Source: Stigmatella erecta
GTDB lineage: Bacteria; Myxococcota; Myxococcia; Myxococcales; Myxococcaceae
Reading direction: 5' to 3'
Length of the DNA stretch: 64,000 nt
Assembly (NCBI RefSeq): GCF_900111745.1
Contig: NZ_FOIJ01000004.1
Location: 310,001-374,000 of the forward strand
This document shows, piece after piece, positions 52,020 through 60,371 of the stretch. Each line of letters begins with the position of its first letter. Positions within the stretch are counted from its first letter, which is position 1. The translations under genes and the position numbers were made by a program. The notes below the pieces were generated by a model. It did no database searches. It was not told the DNA's origin and worked only from the letters and a program-made list of their open reading frames with translations.

Positions 52020-52832
52020 GTGAACCCACTCAGCCTCCCGCGAACCTCTTCTCGTCCCACTCCCCCGGTGCTCCCGGAGGCTGTGTCCCGTTCCACGCCC
52101 GCGGCGCCGCGTACCTCGGGCCGCCCGGCCCCCCTGGCCTGGGGAGACACCTTCACCCCCTCGGCCGCCCCCAAGGGAGCAAAGCGCGCCGAGACGCCGC
52201 AGACGCCCCCGGCCGATCCGTTCGAGGGGCTGCGCGACCAGGCGCTGCTCCGGGCCATCCAGCAGTCGTCGGCGGGCAAGGACGTGCCCAGCTACAACGA
52301 GGCCCGGAAGATCCTCTTCACGGACCTGGATGTGCACGGTGGCAAGGTGGAGTGCGTGTACACGGGGCGGGAAATCGCCGGGGGCCGCATCCCGAGCAGC
52401 ACGGACATGAACGTGGAGCACACCTGGCCGCAGTCGAAGGGGGCCACGGGGGACGCGAAGAGCGACCTGCACCACCTGTTCCCGACGGATGCGAAGGCCA
52501 ACTCCAAGCGGGGCAACTTCCCGTTCGGGGAAGTGAAGACGGTGCAGTGGAGCCAGAACGGCGCGAAGTTCGGCCTGGATGCGCAGGGGCGCAAGGTGTT
52601 CGAGCCGCCCGATGAGCACAAGGGCAACGTGGCGCGCGCGATGTTCTACTTCTCGGCGGAGTACAACAAGGCCATCCCCAACGACGAGGAGGCCGTGCTG
52701 CGCCAGTGGAACACGCTGGACACGGTGGACGCGGCCGAGGTGGCGCGCAACCGCCGCATCTCCGGGCTGCAGGGCAACGTGAACCAGTTCGTGGAGCACG
52801 CGGAGCTGGTGGACCGCGTCCGGGACTTCTGA
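52020..52832 (+). CDS. Endonuclease I family nuclease with disordered N terminus
   Basis: 270 residues. The catalytic part (~70-265) matches the endonuclease I (EndA) family of secreted bacterial nucleases that cut double-stranded DNA and RNA with a beta-beta-alpha-metal motif: VEHTWPQSKG (the His general base), SDLHHLFPTDAKANSKRGN, and RNRRISGLQGNVNQFVEH. The first ~70 residues are Pro/Ser/Thr/Ala-rich with no signal-peptide core, an odd feature for a nuclease that is usually exported. GTG start with GGAGG adjoining it; an earlier or later start is possible. No immunity gene is evident beside it. Confidence 0.82.
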   Translation: MNPLSLPRTSSRPTPPVLPEAVSRSTPAAPRTSGRPAPLAWGDTFTPSAAPKGAKRAETPQTPPADPFEGLRDQALLRAIQQSSAGKDVPSYNEARKILFTDLDVHGGKVECVYTGREIAGGRIPSSTDMNVEHTWPQSKGATGDAKSDLHHLFPTDAKANSKRGNFPFGEVKTVQWSQNGAKFGLDAQGRKVFEPPDEHKGNVARAMFYFSAEYNKAIPNDEEAVLRQWNTLDTVDAAEVARNRRISGLQGNVNQFVEHAELVDRVRDF

Positions 52833-52861
52833 GGGGCGCCGCCAACGGTTCGCCCCGGCGC

Positions 52862-53560
52862 TCACGAGCCCGAAGCCAGACAGAACTCGGCGGCCTTGAT
52901 CGCGTGAATGGACGTCGTGTCGAACAGGGGGACCGGCACGTCCTTCTGTTTGATCAGCAGGGTGATCTCCGTGCAGCCGAGGATGATCCCCTGCGCGCCT
53001 TGGGCAATGAGCCCCTGGATGATGCGCTGGTAGTGCTCGCGTGAGGCGCCGTTCACGCGGCCCAGGCACAGCTCGTCATAAATGATGCGGTGAACCACCT
53101 GGCGCTCCTCCTCCGGAGGCACCACGACGGTGAGCCCCATCTCCAGCAGCTTGCCCTTGTAGAAGTCCTGCTCCATGGTGTAGCGCGTTCCCAGGAGCCC
53201 CACGGTCTTCACGCCTTGGTGGAGGATCTCTTGCCCCGTCGCCTCGGCGATGTGCAGGAAGGGGATGCGGATGCTGGCTTTGAGGTCCTCCGCAAGCTTG
53301 TGCATGGTGTTGGTGCAGAGCACCAGGACGTCGGCGCCAGCGCGTTCGATGGCCTGGGCGGCGGCCTTCAGGAGAACGGCCGCCTCGTCCCACCGGCCTG
53401 CGCTCTGGCACTTCTCGATCTCGGCGAAATCGACGCTGTAGAGGACGATCTTCGCGGAGTGATGACCGCCGAGCCGGGCCTTCACGTATTCATTGGCGAT
53501 CCGATAGTACTCGGCCGAAGACTCCCAGCTCATTCCACCCAACAGTCCCATGGTCTTCAT
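52862..53560 (-). CDS. Aspartate/glutamate racemase-family protein
   Basis: 232 residues. MKTMGLLGGMSWESSAEYYRIANEYV is the typical N terminus. The two catalytic Cys are in VLCTNTMHK and ILGCTEITLL, the pattern of cofactor-independent amino-acid racemases, which interconvert L- and D-aspartate or glutamate. D-amino acids are used in peptidoglycan and signalling. ATG 53560 has GGGAG upstream; a GTG at 53572 is possible. It begins 18 bp after the histidine kinase gene on the same strand and is probably co-transcribed. Confidence 0.87.
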   Translation of the reverse strand: MKTMGLLGGMSWESSAEYYRIANEYVKARLGGHHSAKIVLYSVDFAEIEKCQSAGRWDEAAVLLKAAAQAIERAGADVLVLCTNTMHKLAEDLKASIRIPFLHIAEATGQEILHQGVKTVGLLGTRYTMEQDFYKGKLLEMGLTVVVPPEEERQVVHRIIYDELCLGRVNGASREHYQRIIQGLIAQGAQGIILGCTEITLLIKQKDVPVPLFDTTSIHAIKAAEFCLASGS

Positions 53561-53578
53561 CGTCGCTCCCACTTTAGC

Positions 53579-54682
53579 TCAGACACCCTCCTTGGGAGGT
53601 GGCGGGGAGCGTGGCAGGTGAACCGTAAATGCCGTGCCCTTCTCCGCGGAGGAGGTGGCTTCGACGGTGCCCCCATGGGCGAGGACAATCTGCTGCACGA
53701 TGTAGAGCCCGAGCCCGATGCTGTGGGTGTTCTTGGCCCGGGCCTTCTCCCCGCCTCGCCTCATGGGCTCGAACAGGTGGGGCAGTTCGCCGGGTGGAAT
53801 GGCCGCCCCCCAGTTGTGGATCTCGATGGCCACGGAGGTGGGCTCGCCGGAGAGCCGTGCCCGTACCGGCGCGTCTTCCTGGCCATGGTTCAGGGCGTTG
53901 CTGATCAGGTTGGTGATGAGCTGGGCGAACCGGTCCGGGTCCCACTCTCCCCGGCAGTCTCCAGCAGATTCAAAGAGAATCTCGCGCCCCTGATTCGCCA
54001 GGCGCAGCTCTTCCACCACCAGGCCCATGAACTCGTGCAGATCGAGGGGGGCATACTTGAGAACGAATCCCCCTCCGATACGCGCCTGGGTGAAGTCGAG
54101 CAAGCTGGCGATCAGCCGGTGGGCACGCTCCGCGGAAGAGAGAATGCGGCCGAGCGATCTCACGGCTTGCGCGCTCAACGCCGGCATCCGCAGCAGCAGC
54201 GAGGTCGCGAGGCTGATGGCGGTCAGTGGGGTGCGCAGGTCATGGCTGACAATGCCAATGAGCTGTTGCTCGAACTCCGCCCGTCTTTTCAACTCGGACT
54301 CGACGCGCTTTCGCTCGCCGATGTCCCGGGTGATTTTCACGAAGCCCCTGTGGACGCCCCCCTTGTTCGCGAGCGCCCGCAGCGTCACCTCCGCGGCGAA
54401 GATCGAGCCTCCCTTGCGCACCCGGAGCCCCTCTCCCTGGTAGACCCCCTTCTCCGAGGCCACCCGCATCTCCATTTCAGGCCGTCCTGCGTCCCTGTCC
54501 TCCTGGGTGAAGAGGATGGCGAAGGGCTGGCCAATGGCCTCCGCGGCCGTGTAGCCCTTGACGCGTTCGGCGCCCGTATTCCAACTGGCGATGCGGCCCT
54601 CTGGGTCTACCCGGAAGATGGCGAAGTCCTTGATGTCTTCCAGGTTCAGGTGGAACCGCTCGTCGAGCTCTCTCTCGGGCAT
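53579..54682 (-). CDS. PAS-domain sensor histidine kinase
   Basis: 367 residues, soluble. One PAS domain (~10-125; DPEGRIASWNTGAERVKGYTAAE; VKITRDIGERKRVE), then DHp with the phospho-His in VSHDLRTPLTAIS and an ATPase domain with NLISNALNHG (N box), a weakened G1 (WGAAIPPGELPHLFE) and GLGLYIVQQIV (G2). No membrane segment, so it senses an internal signal. ATG 54682 has GGAGGC at good spacing, whereas the frame stays open to 54790. Followed by the racemase gene; no response regulator is adjacent. Confidence 0.88.
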   Translation of the reverse strand: MPERELDERFHLNLEDIKDFAIFRVDPEGRIASWNTGAERVKGYTAAEAIGQPFAILFTQEDRDAGRPEMEMRVASEKGVYQGEGLRVRKGGSIFAAEVTLRALANKGGVHRGFVKITRDIGERKRVESELKRRAEFEQQLIGIVSHDLRTPLTAISLATSLLLRMPALSAQAVRSLGRILSSAERAHRLIASLLDFTQARIGGGFVLKYAPLDLHEFMGLVVEELRLANQGREILFESAGDCRGEWDPDRFAQLITNLISNALNHGQEDAPVRARLSGEPTSVAIEIHNWGAAIPPGELPHLFEPMRRGGEKARAKNTHSIGLGLYIVQQIVLAHGGTVEATSSAEKGTAFTVHLPRSPPPPKEGV

Positions 54683-54929
54683 GGTGCGCCTCCAAGCCTC
54701 CTTCCCAGCGAGGCTCTTGATCCCGCCAACGTAGAGGCCCTGCGGGAAGGAACCCACGGGCACTTTTCTGGCGTGTTGGGCCTGAGACACGGGTGGAACG
54801 GCCCCGGGCCACGACGGGGATGAGGCGTACTCGGGAATGCCAAGATTGGACGGTGCCCCGTGCGCCGCGATTTCAAGGACGCGTGCGATGGAGCACCCAG
54901 CGCCTGCGCGGCGTCACGGCCCGCCGGGC

Positions 54930-55305
54930 GGGAGGAAAGCGGCTTTCCCGCGTTGGATGGTCAACGCGATCGCCAACGGGCAATTGGGGAATAGCTCTGG
55001 CAATTTTTCTCACCGGACCCCGGGTCAGATCCCTGGGCAGAGGGATGTGGTGTCCGTGTCCGCAGGCTCTTACCACTCGTTCGCCGTGAACGCGGAGGGC
55101 TCCGTGTGGGCGTGGGGGCGAACTTCTATGGCCAACTGGGAGACGATGGCACGATCGCCTTGCGTAGGACCCCTGTGCACAGGTGGCAGGGCTGAGTGGG
55201 GTGACGCTCGTGGCGCCCTGCGCCGCCGTCAGCGTGGAAGTGTTCTCGGTGGCCATTGCCTCCGGTGACGGAATGCCGTGGGCTTGGGGCTCGCTTCCTG
55301 AGCGG
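54930..55305 (+). pseudogene. Decayed RCC1-repeat protein remnant
   Basis: The stretch encodes broken RCC1 (regulator of chromosome condensation) beta-propeller repeats: NGQLGN, VVSVSAGSYHSFAVNAEGSVWAWG, then in a shifted frame NFYGQLGDDGTIALRRTPV, then in a third frame VAGLSGVTLVA and GDGMPWAWG. The frame changes near 55115-55120 look like a one-base loss, and near 55178-55182 like a CA duplication. RCC1-repeat proteins are large families in myxobacteria. No intact start or end remains. The 709-bp interval from 54683 to 55391 holds only this remnant. Confidence 0.68.
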
Positions 55306-55391
55306 TCCTTTCTCCCCCTTTGGAGGGATATGCATCCGAAGCACGTTCCGGCACCATTCACCCCGGTGTCAGGCAAGGGGTGAAGGTGCGC

Positions 55392-56141
55392 ATGGACAGA
55401 CAGGGGCTTCGGGGGTGGAAAGCCTTCGTGGGAAGTCTGGCCGTCTTCCTGGGCCCAGCGGCCCTGGGAGCTGAACCAGACCCCTGGGCCGTTCCCTCCA
55501 CGGCGTGCGCTGGAGGCAACTGCCGGTGGAAGGCCGCCCGTGAGCAACAAGAAGCGGTCGAGCAGCAACGTGTCCAGGCCCGTGAGGCCTTGATGAAGAC
55601 GCTCACTCCCCCCATCCGCGCCGAAGAATCCGATCTCTTCTGGCTTCAGCGCGTGGATCAGGTTCTCGCGGGAGTCGAAGCCGCTGCGAAGCTTCCTGGA
55701 GACCGGGAACTGGCGGCGCGGGCGCGCGATGCCAGCAATTGGGCCCGGGAGGAGCGGGGGAAGCTGGCCCTGGTCGGCGCGGAGAGGGCTGTGGTGCTCC
55801 AACTGTTTCGCCTCTCGGCGGCACCCTCGGCGCGGATCCTCACCCTCGAATCGGACACGATGCTGCTCCACTGCTCCATGGAGAAAGAGCGCTGCGTGGG
55901 CGTCTACTTGGTGGGCCGTGACAAGGCGGGCCGTGTCCTCAACGCGCCTGCTCAAGCGGAGGAAGCTGCGGCCTTGCTGTCGCAAGCGCTGGGCCAGCCC
56001 GTTCCGCTTCCCGCCCCGCCAGCGAGGGAGGGGACACAAAGCCCCACAATGTCCACCTGGACGGTGGGGAAGGTGCCAGTCGTCGCCCGCTGGCGGAACG
56101 CGGACTTGATGGAACTGCGTGTGGGAGACCTGAAGCCATGA
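55392..56141 (+). CDS. Secreted protein encoded upstream of and overlapping hxsA
   Basis: 249 residues with an N-terminal signal peptide (GLRGWKAFVGSLAVFLGPAALGA). A coiled-coil-like charged segment follows (AAREQQEAVEQQRVQAREALMKTL), then a mixed alpha/beta region with a Cys pair near CSMEKERCVGVYLVG and closing VARWRNADLMELRVGDLKP. I do not recognise the family. Its last bases overlap the ATG of hxsA (ATGA), so the two proteins are probably made together and may interact; it may be an accessory of the HXS system. Start ATG 55392 after AAGGTG. Confidence 0.72.
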   Translation: MDRQGLRGWKAFVGSLAVFLGPAALGAEPDPWAVPSTACAGGNCRWKAAREQQEAVEQQRVQAREALMKTLTPPIRAEESDLFWLQRVDQVLAGVEAAAKLPGDRELAARARDASNWAREERGKLALVGAERAVVLQLFRLSAAPSARILTLESDTMLLHCSMEKERCVGVYLVGRDKAGRVLNAPAQAEEAAALLSQALGQPVPLPAPPAREGTQSPTMSTWTVGKVPVVARWRNADLMELRVGDLKP

Positions 56142-56743
56142 GCCACAAACCTCCAGGCCTGCTCTCCGTGAGCTCCGCGCTGCTGGCGTTGATTGGCGGC
56201 GCCGCACCTTCGGGCCTCCTGGTTTCCGGCGCGGAGACTTCGGGCGACCCCTTTCGCCGCAAGGAGGAAGAGGACTCGCACCACGAAGTGCTCTTGGTGG
56301 AACCCGCAGGCGGGCCTCCCGTCCTGCTCGCGGGGCACCGCTCGCACCGCTCTCATTCCTCTCATCGCAGCCACTACTCGGGCAGCGGCGGCTCCCGTCG
56401 CGTCTACGTCCCCACCTACGTGCCGCCAGCTCCGTCCCGGTCCTCGACGCCCAGTCCTCCACCCGACCGGAGCGACGAGACGTCCACCGATTCCGAGTCC
56501 ACTCCTTCCCAGAGAGCCGAAGCGCCGTCCCGTGTGCCCCGGCCCGCCCGCGTCTCGTTCGTCGCGTTCCCCGGGGGCCGCATCTTCGTGGACGACAAGC
56601 CCGTAGGGCAGGACGTGACGGCGCCCTTGGAGCTTCCAGCGGGTACGCACGCCGTCCGCGTAGAGAACCGCTTCGTTGGGCAGGTCACGGTGGAGGTGGA
56701 ACTGCTCGAAGGACAGACTGGCGAGGTGATGCTTGAGTGGTAA
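56138..56743 (+). CDS. hxsA: His-Xaa-Ser repeat protein, HxsA-like substrate with PEGA domain
   Basis: 201 residues. A signal-peptide-like N terminus (LLSVSSALLALIGG) is followed by an acidic, His-containing stretch and a run of five perfect His-Xaa-Ser triplets at residues 67-81 (HRS HRS HSS HRS HYS). Then comes a Pro/Ser/Thr-rich linker and a C-terminal PEGA-type beta domain (~137-201; GGRIFVDDKPVGQDVTAPLELPAGTHAVRVENRF). HXS-repeat proteins are the presumed targets of the two radical SAM enzymes HxsB and HxsC encoded downstream. The family's repeats usually lie near the C terminus; here a folded domain follows them. Overlaps its upstream neighbour (ATGA) and the hxsD start. Confidence 0.8.
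   Translation: MSHKPPGLLSVSSALLALIGGAAPSGLLVSGAETSGDPFRRKEEEDSHHEVLLVEPAGGPPVLLAGHRSHRSHSSHRSHYSGSGGSRRVYVPTYVPPAPSRSSTPSPPPDRSDETSTDSESTPSQRAEAPSRVPRPARVSFVAFPGGRIFVDDKPVGQDVTAPLELPAGTHAVRVENRFVGQVTVEVELLEGQTGEVMLEW
56336..56380 (+). repeat. Five tandem His-Xaa-Ser codon triplets
   Basis: Residues 67-81 of the HxsA-like protein read HRS, HRS, HSS, HRS, HYS without interruption. The codons vary (CAC/CAT; TCG/TCT/AGC), so the repeat is kept at the protein level rather than by recent DNA duplication. Confidence 0.9.
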
Positions 56744-57092
56744 TCCTCCCTTGCCGCCGGACGTGCCCGGGGTCTTCGCCTTCCAAGAGGGAGTGGTCCG
56801 CCTCACGCTCGACCTGCGGGTCTACCGCCTTGCCGCCGTACAGAAGGCCAGCTACCGCTTCGCGGAGCACTTCACGGTGGTCTTGGGCACTCCGGACGGG
56901 CATCTCCTCCCGGTCACCTGTCTCTTCCGTCCGGACACCCGCGAGGCAGAGGCTCTCAATGCCGTCCGGCGCTACTTCCAGGAACTGCTGGACCAGGAAC
57001 TGCGCGAACAGATTGGCGAGGAGACACGGTCCGTGCGCGCGTTGATTCTCGCCCAGGCCTTCTCCCGGACCGGTCTCATCCGGCAGGACTGA
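56733..57092 (+). CDS. hxsD: His-Xaa-Ser system protein HxsD
   Basis: 119 residues, small soluble protein. The sequence VYRLAAVQKASYRFAEHF, YFQELLDQELREQIGEET and VRALILAQAFSRTGLI matches HxsD, whose family is marked by an LLNDYxLRE-like stretch (here LLDQELREQ). HxsD accompanies the radical SAM pair in HXS operons and may be the peptide-recognition partner, although its role is not established. The apparent start is TTG at 56733, four bases after GAGGTG and overlapping the hxsA stop by 11 bases. Confidence 0.85.
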   Translation: MSGNPPLPPDVPGVFAFQEGVVRLTLDLRVYRLAAVQKASYRFAEHFTVVLGTPDGHLLPVTCLFRPDTREAEALNAVRRYFQELLDQELREQIGEETRSVRALILAQAFSRTGLIRQD

Positions 57093-57102
57093 GAACCGCT
57101 CC

Positions 57103-58545
57103 ATGTTCCAGGAATGCACGGCCTTCATGCCTGACCCAGACTACCGGCTCTCGCCCTTCCGGTTCAGCCCGCTGGATGACCGCCGGTACGTGGTGACCAA
57201 CGACGTGGGGGAACACGTGGTGCTCTCGCGCGAGCATCTGGTCGCCTTCGTGCAGCGAACGCTGCCGCCGGACTCCCCAACGTACAAGGCGCTCAAGTCC
57301 CGGCACTTCATGTTCGACCGGCGGTCGCGCGTGGCGTTGGACCTGCTGGCGCTCAAATACCGGACACGGGCCGAGCAGCTCGCGTCCTTTACAGGCCTGC
57401 ACATCTTCGTGGTCACGCTGCGATGTGACCACTCTTGCCAGTACTGCCAAGTGTCGCGTCAGGTGGAGAACCGGACCCGGTTCGACATGACGCGGGAGCA
57501 CGCGGACAGGGCCCTGGACCTGGTGTTCCAAAGTCCCTCTCCCGCGCTCAAGATTGAGTTCCAGGGGGGCGAGCCGCTGCTCAACTTCGGTCTCATCCGC
57601 CATGTCGTCGAACGCGCTCTGACGCTGAACCAGCCGCTGGGGAGGGATCTCCAGTTCGTCATCGCGACGAACTTGTCCCAGGTATCGGAGGAGATGCTGG
57701 CGTTCTGCAAGCAGCACGGCATCTTCCTCTCCACATCGCTCGACGGACCGGAAACGCTGCATAACGCCCAGCGTCCCGTACGAGGTGGAAACAGTCACCA
57801 ACGGACGGTGGAGGGTATCCGCCAAGCCAGAGAGGCCCTGGGCAGCGAGGCTGTATCCGCGCTCATGACCACCACGCGCACCAGCCTGGACCGGGTGGAG
57901 GAGATCATCGACGAATACGTGCGCCTGGGGTTTCACTCCATCTTCCTGCGCAACCTGAGCCCCTATGGTTTCGCGGTCCGGGGGAAGGGCGGCCAGGACT
58001 ACGACGTCGACCGGTGGATCGCCTTCTACCAGCGGGGGCTCGCGCACATCCTGGAACTCAACGCCAAGGGGTACGCGCTGCGCGAGGAATTCACCACCCT
58101 CCTCCTGCAGAAGCTCTTCTTGCCCCGGGGCTCGAACTACGTGGACCTCCAGTCGCCAGCGGGCCTGGGGATCGGTGCGCTCGTCTACAACTACGACGGC
58201 GCTGTCTACGCCTCCGATGAAGGCCGGATGCTGGCGGAGATGGGCGACCTGTCCTTCCGGCTGGGGCATGTCGCCAGCGACGGCCACGCCGCCCTCCTGA
58301 CGTCCGAAACCCTGCTGGCCCACTTGAGCGACACGATGCCGGAAGGCGTGCCCATGTGCAGCGACTGCGCCTTCCTCCCGCTGTGCGGCGCGGATCCCGT
58401 CTTCCACCGCGCGACACAGGGGGACGCCGTGGGGCACAAGGCCTTCAGCGCCTTTTGCAAGAAGCAGATGGCGGTGCTCCGGCACCTCATCACCCTGCTC
58501 GAAGATGACCCGCCGGCACGCGAGACGCTGCTCGGGTGGCTGTGA
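57103..58545 (+). CDS. hxsB: HXS system radical SAM maturase HxsB
   Basis: 480 residues. Radical SAM enzymes use a [4Fe-4S] cluster and S-adenosylmethionine to abstract hydrogen from peptides. The cluster site is C108-x3-C112-x2-C115 (CDHSCQYC). Typical downstream motifs are FQGGEPLLNF, VSTSLDGP-like FLSTSLDGPETLHN, and MTTTRTSLDRVEEIIDEYV. The C-terminal Cys-rich region (CSDCAFLPLCGADPVFH, then SAFCKKQM) is SPASM-like for auxiliary clusters. Length and N terminus (YRLSPFRFSPLDDRRYVVTNDVGE) fit HxsB. Ten bases after hxsD. The modification it makes on His-Xaa-Ser is not known from this sequence. Confidence 0.92.
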   Translation: MFQECTAFMPDPDYRLSPFRFSPLDDRRYVVTNDVGEHVVLSREHLVAFVQRTLPPDSPTYKALKSRHFMFDRRSRVALDLLALKYRTRAEQLASFTGLHIFVVTLRCDHSCQYCQVSRQVENRTRFDMTREHADRALDLVFQSPSPALKIEFQGGEPLLNFGLIRHVVERALTLNQPLGRDLQFVIATNLSQVSEEMLAFCKQHGIFLSTSLDGPETLHNAQRPVRGGNSHQRTVEGIRQAREALGSEAVSALMTTTRTSLDRVEEIIDEYVRLGFHSIFLRNLSPYGFAVRGKGGQDYDVDRWIAFYQRGLAHILELNAKGYALREEFTTLLLQKLFLPRGSNYVDLQSPAGLGIGALVYNYDGAVYASDEGRMLAEMGDLSFRLGHVASDGHAALLTSETLLAHLSDTMPEGVPMCSDCAFLPLCGADPVFHRATQGDAVGHKAFSAFCKKQMAVLRHLITLLEDDPPARETLLGWL

Positions 58546-58548
58546 GCC

Positions 58549-59706
58549 ATGATGCCTTCCCTGTCCGCGCCGGGCCTCCGTCCCCTTTCTCATCCGTCTA
58601 CCCATCCCTTCCTCGGGCGGATCCGCGTTGGTCCCCATGCTGTACCGGACGCCGAGGCTCCGGAAATCCTCCTCGTCCGTGAGTCGCGGGGGCCATTGCC
58701 TCCGGGGTTTCGCGCATACTTGCTGGAGGGTGGGTGCCTGGACGTGGAGGTTCCGGATGCCTATCTGCTGCCTGCCGGGCTGTTTCCGCTCACAGAAGGA
58801 GACGTGGTGCGGGTGGAGCCTTCCCCGGGGAGGGTGAGCGCGCTCTACCGGAAGGCGTCACGCTCGAACAGCCTGCTGGTCACGGAGCGATGCGACAACT
58901 ATTGCCTGATGTGCTCGCAGCCGCCGCGCTCGCATGATGACTCCTGGTTGCTGGAAGAGCTGATGGAACTCATCCCACTGATCTCCCCGGAGACCCGCGA
59001 GCTGGGCATCACGGGAGGAGAGCCCGGACTGCTGGGCGAGGGGCTGCTGCGGCTCGTGGAGCGGTTGAAGACACACCTGCCGATGACGGCGGTCCATATG
59101 CTCTCCAATGGCCGACGCTTCTCTGAGGAGGGCTTTGCCCAGGGGCTGGGCCGGCTGCGGCATCCGGACCTGATGGTGGGCATCCCGCTGTACTCCGACC
59201 TCCCCGAAGAGCATGACCACGTCGTGCAGGCACGGGGGGCGTACGACGACACCGTTCGCGGCATCCTGAACCTGAAGCGGGCGGGCATGCGGGTGGAACT
59301 CCGGGTCGTCATCCATGCCTTCACCCACGAGCGTCTTCCGGAGCTGGCGCGTTTCATCGCCCGGAACCTGCTCTTCGTGGACCACGTCGCGCTGATGGGG
59401 CTGGAGCTGATGGGGTTCGCGAAGACGAACCTTCCGAAGCTCTGGGTGGATCCGCTCGACTACCAGGAGCCCCTGCGCGCAGCGGTGCGGATCCTGGACC
59501 GGGCAGGCGTCAGCACGTCCCTCTACAACCACCCACTCTGCGTGCTCCCCACGGACCTTCACCCCTTCGCGCGAAAGAGCATCTCCGACTGGAAGAACAT
59601 CTACTTCCGCGAGTGTGAGGGCTGTTCCCTGAGAGAGGCCTGCGGCGGGTTCTTCGCCTCGTCGTCGCTGAAGCGCAGCCGGGGCATCGCACCTGTGCGC
59701 CTGTGA
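58549..59706 (+). CDS. hxsC: HXS system radical SAM maturase HxsC
   Basis: 385 residues, the second radical SAM enzyme of the pair. Cluster site C115-x3-C119-x2-C122 (CDNYCLMCSQPP), followed by ELGITGGEPGLLGEGLLRLVERL and MVGIPLYSDLPEEHD. The N-terminal ~100 residues form a small domain (LYRKASRSNSLLVTERCDN joins it) and the C terminus has a Cys motif CEGCSLREACGG, an auxiliary or SPASM-type cluster. It starts three bases after hxsB, ending the operon 11 bp before a convergent gene. Confidence 0.92.
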   Translation: MMPSLSAPGLRPLSHPSTHPFLGRIRVGPHAVPDAEAPEILLVRESRGPLPPGFRAYLLEGGCLDVEVPDAYLLPAGLFPLTEGDVVRVEPSPGRVSALYRKASRSNSLLVTERCDNYCLMCSQPPRSHDDSWLLEELMELIPLISPETRELGITGGEPGLLGEGLLRLVERLKTHLPMTAVHMLSNGRRFSEEGFAQGLGRLRHPDLMVGIPLYSDLPEEHDHVVQARGAYDDTVRGILNLKRAGMRVELRVVIHAFTHERLPELARFIARNLLFVDHVALMGLELMGFAKTNLPKLWVDPLDYQEPLRAAVRILDRAGVSTSLYNHPLCVLPTDLHPFARKSISDWKNIYFRECEGCSLREACGGFFASSSLKRSRGIAPVRL

Positions 59707-59717
59707 TACTCCACTCC

Positions 59718-60179
59718 CTACGGGGACTTCGGCTTGAACTCCGGGGACGGTTCTGGGGAAGGCTCTGGGGAAGGCTTCGCGTCGTCCCCGACGACCGCCG
59801 CCACCGCGAACATCACCAGTCCCACGAAGCCCGCCAGTGCGAGCAGCTCTCCCCATCCCGAAGAGGCCTTGGGCTGGTTGGTCACCGCCGCTGCGGCACT
59901 CTGCGCGCGCTTCATCGCGTCCAGGACCTGGGCATTCAACTGCTGGACGTCGAGCCCGAACACCTGGGCGATCTGGTTGAAGTGGTAAGCGTCCGGCTGC
60001 TTTCCGCTCTCGATCTTCGACAGCATCGACTGGGAGATGCCTAGCCGATGGGCCAACTCGGCCTGGGTCATGTTCCCGTGCTGTCTCCGAAGCTGGGCAA
60101 TCACCTGACCCAGTACCAGTCCATAGGCCTCGCTCTCCTTGGAGTCCGGCCCGCCGGGGACGTTGTGCGCGCGCGTCAT
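59718..60179 (-). CDS. Membrane-anchored XRE-family regulator
   Basis: 153 residues. N-terminal HTH (~22-75): IAQLRRQHGNMTQAELAHRLGISQSMLSKIESGK is split over helix-turn-helix. A linker leads to a single membrane helix (~112-130, LLALAGFVGLVMFAVAAVVG) and a short, Pro/Ser/Glu-rich outer tail (PSPEPSPEPSPEFKPKSP). This layout suggests a transmembrane one-component regulator whose outer tail could sense or be cleaved. It converges with hxsC (11 bp) and is divergent from the kinase-like gene at 60372. Confidence 0.78.
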   Translation of the reverse strand: MTRAHNVPGGPDSKESEAYGLVLGQVIAQLRRQHGNMTQAELAHRLGISQSMLSKIESGKQPDAYHFNQIAQVFGLDVQQLNAQVLDAMKRAQSAAAAVTNQPKASSGWGELLALAGFVGLVMFAVAAVVGDDAKPSPEPSPEPSPEFKPKSP

Positions 60180-60371
60180 GACCCCTCGTTCATAAACCGC
60201 TGGCCAAGACGCTTCCAGGTCAAAGGAATGGCCTCAAGGATTTGGAATAAAATTCTCATGTCAGCTTGCCATCTTAACTTCGTGGGTTATTTCAAGGAGC
60301 CCTTGTATGCCGGTCTGGTGGGTTACTCCGCCAGCAACACCCGGGTGTGAAGGGGCCAGGACAAAAAACCT

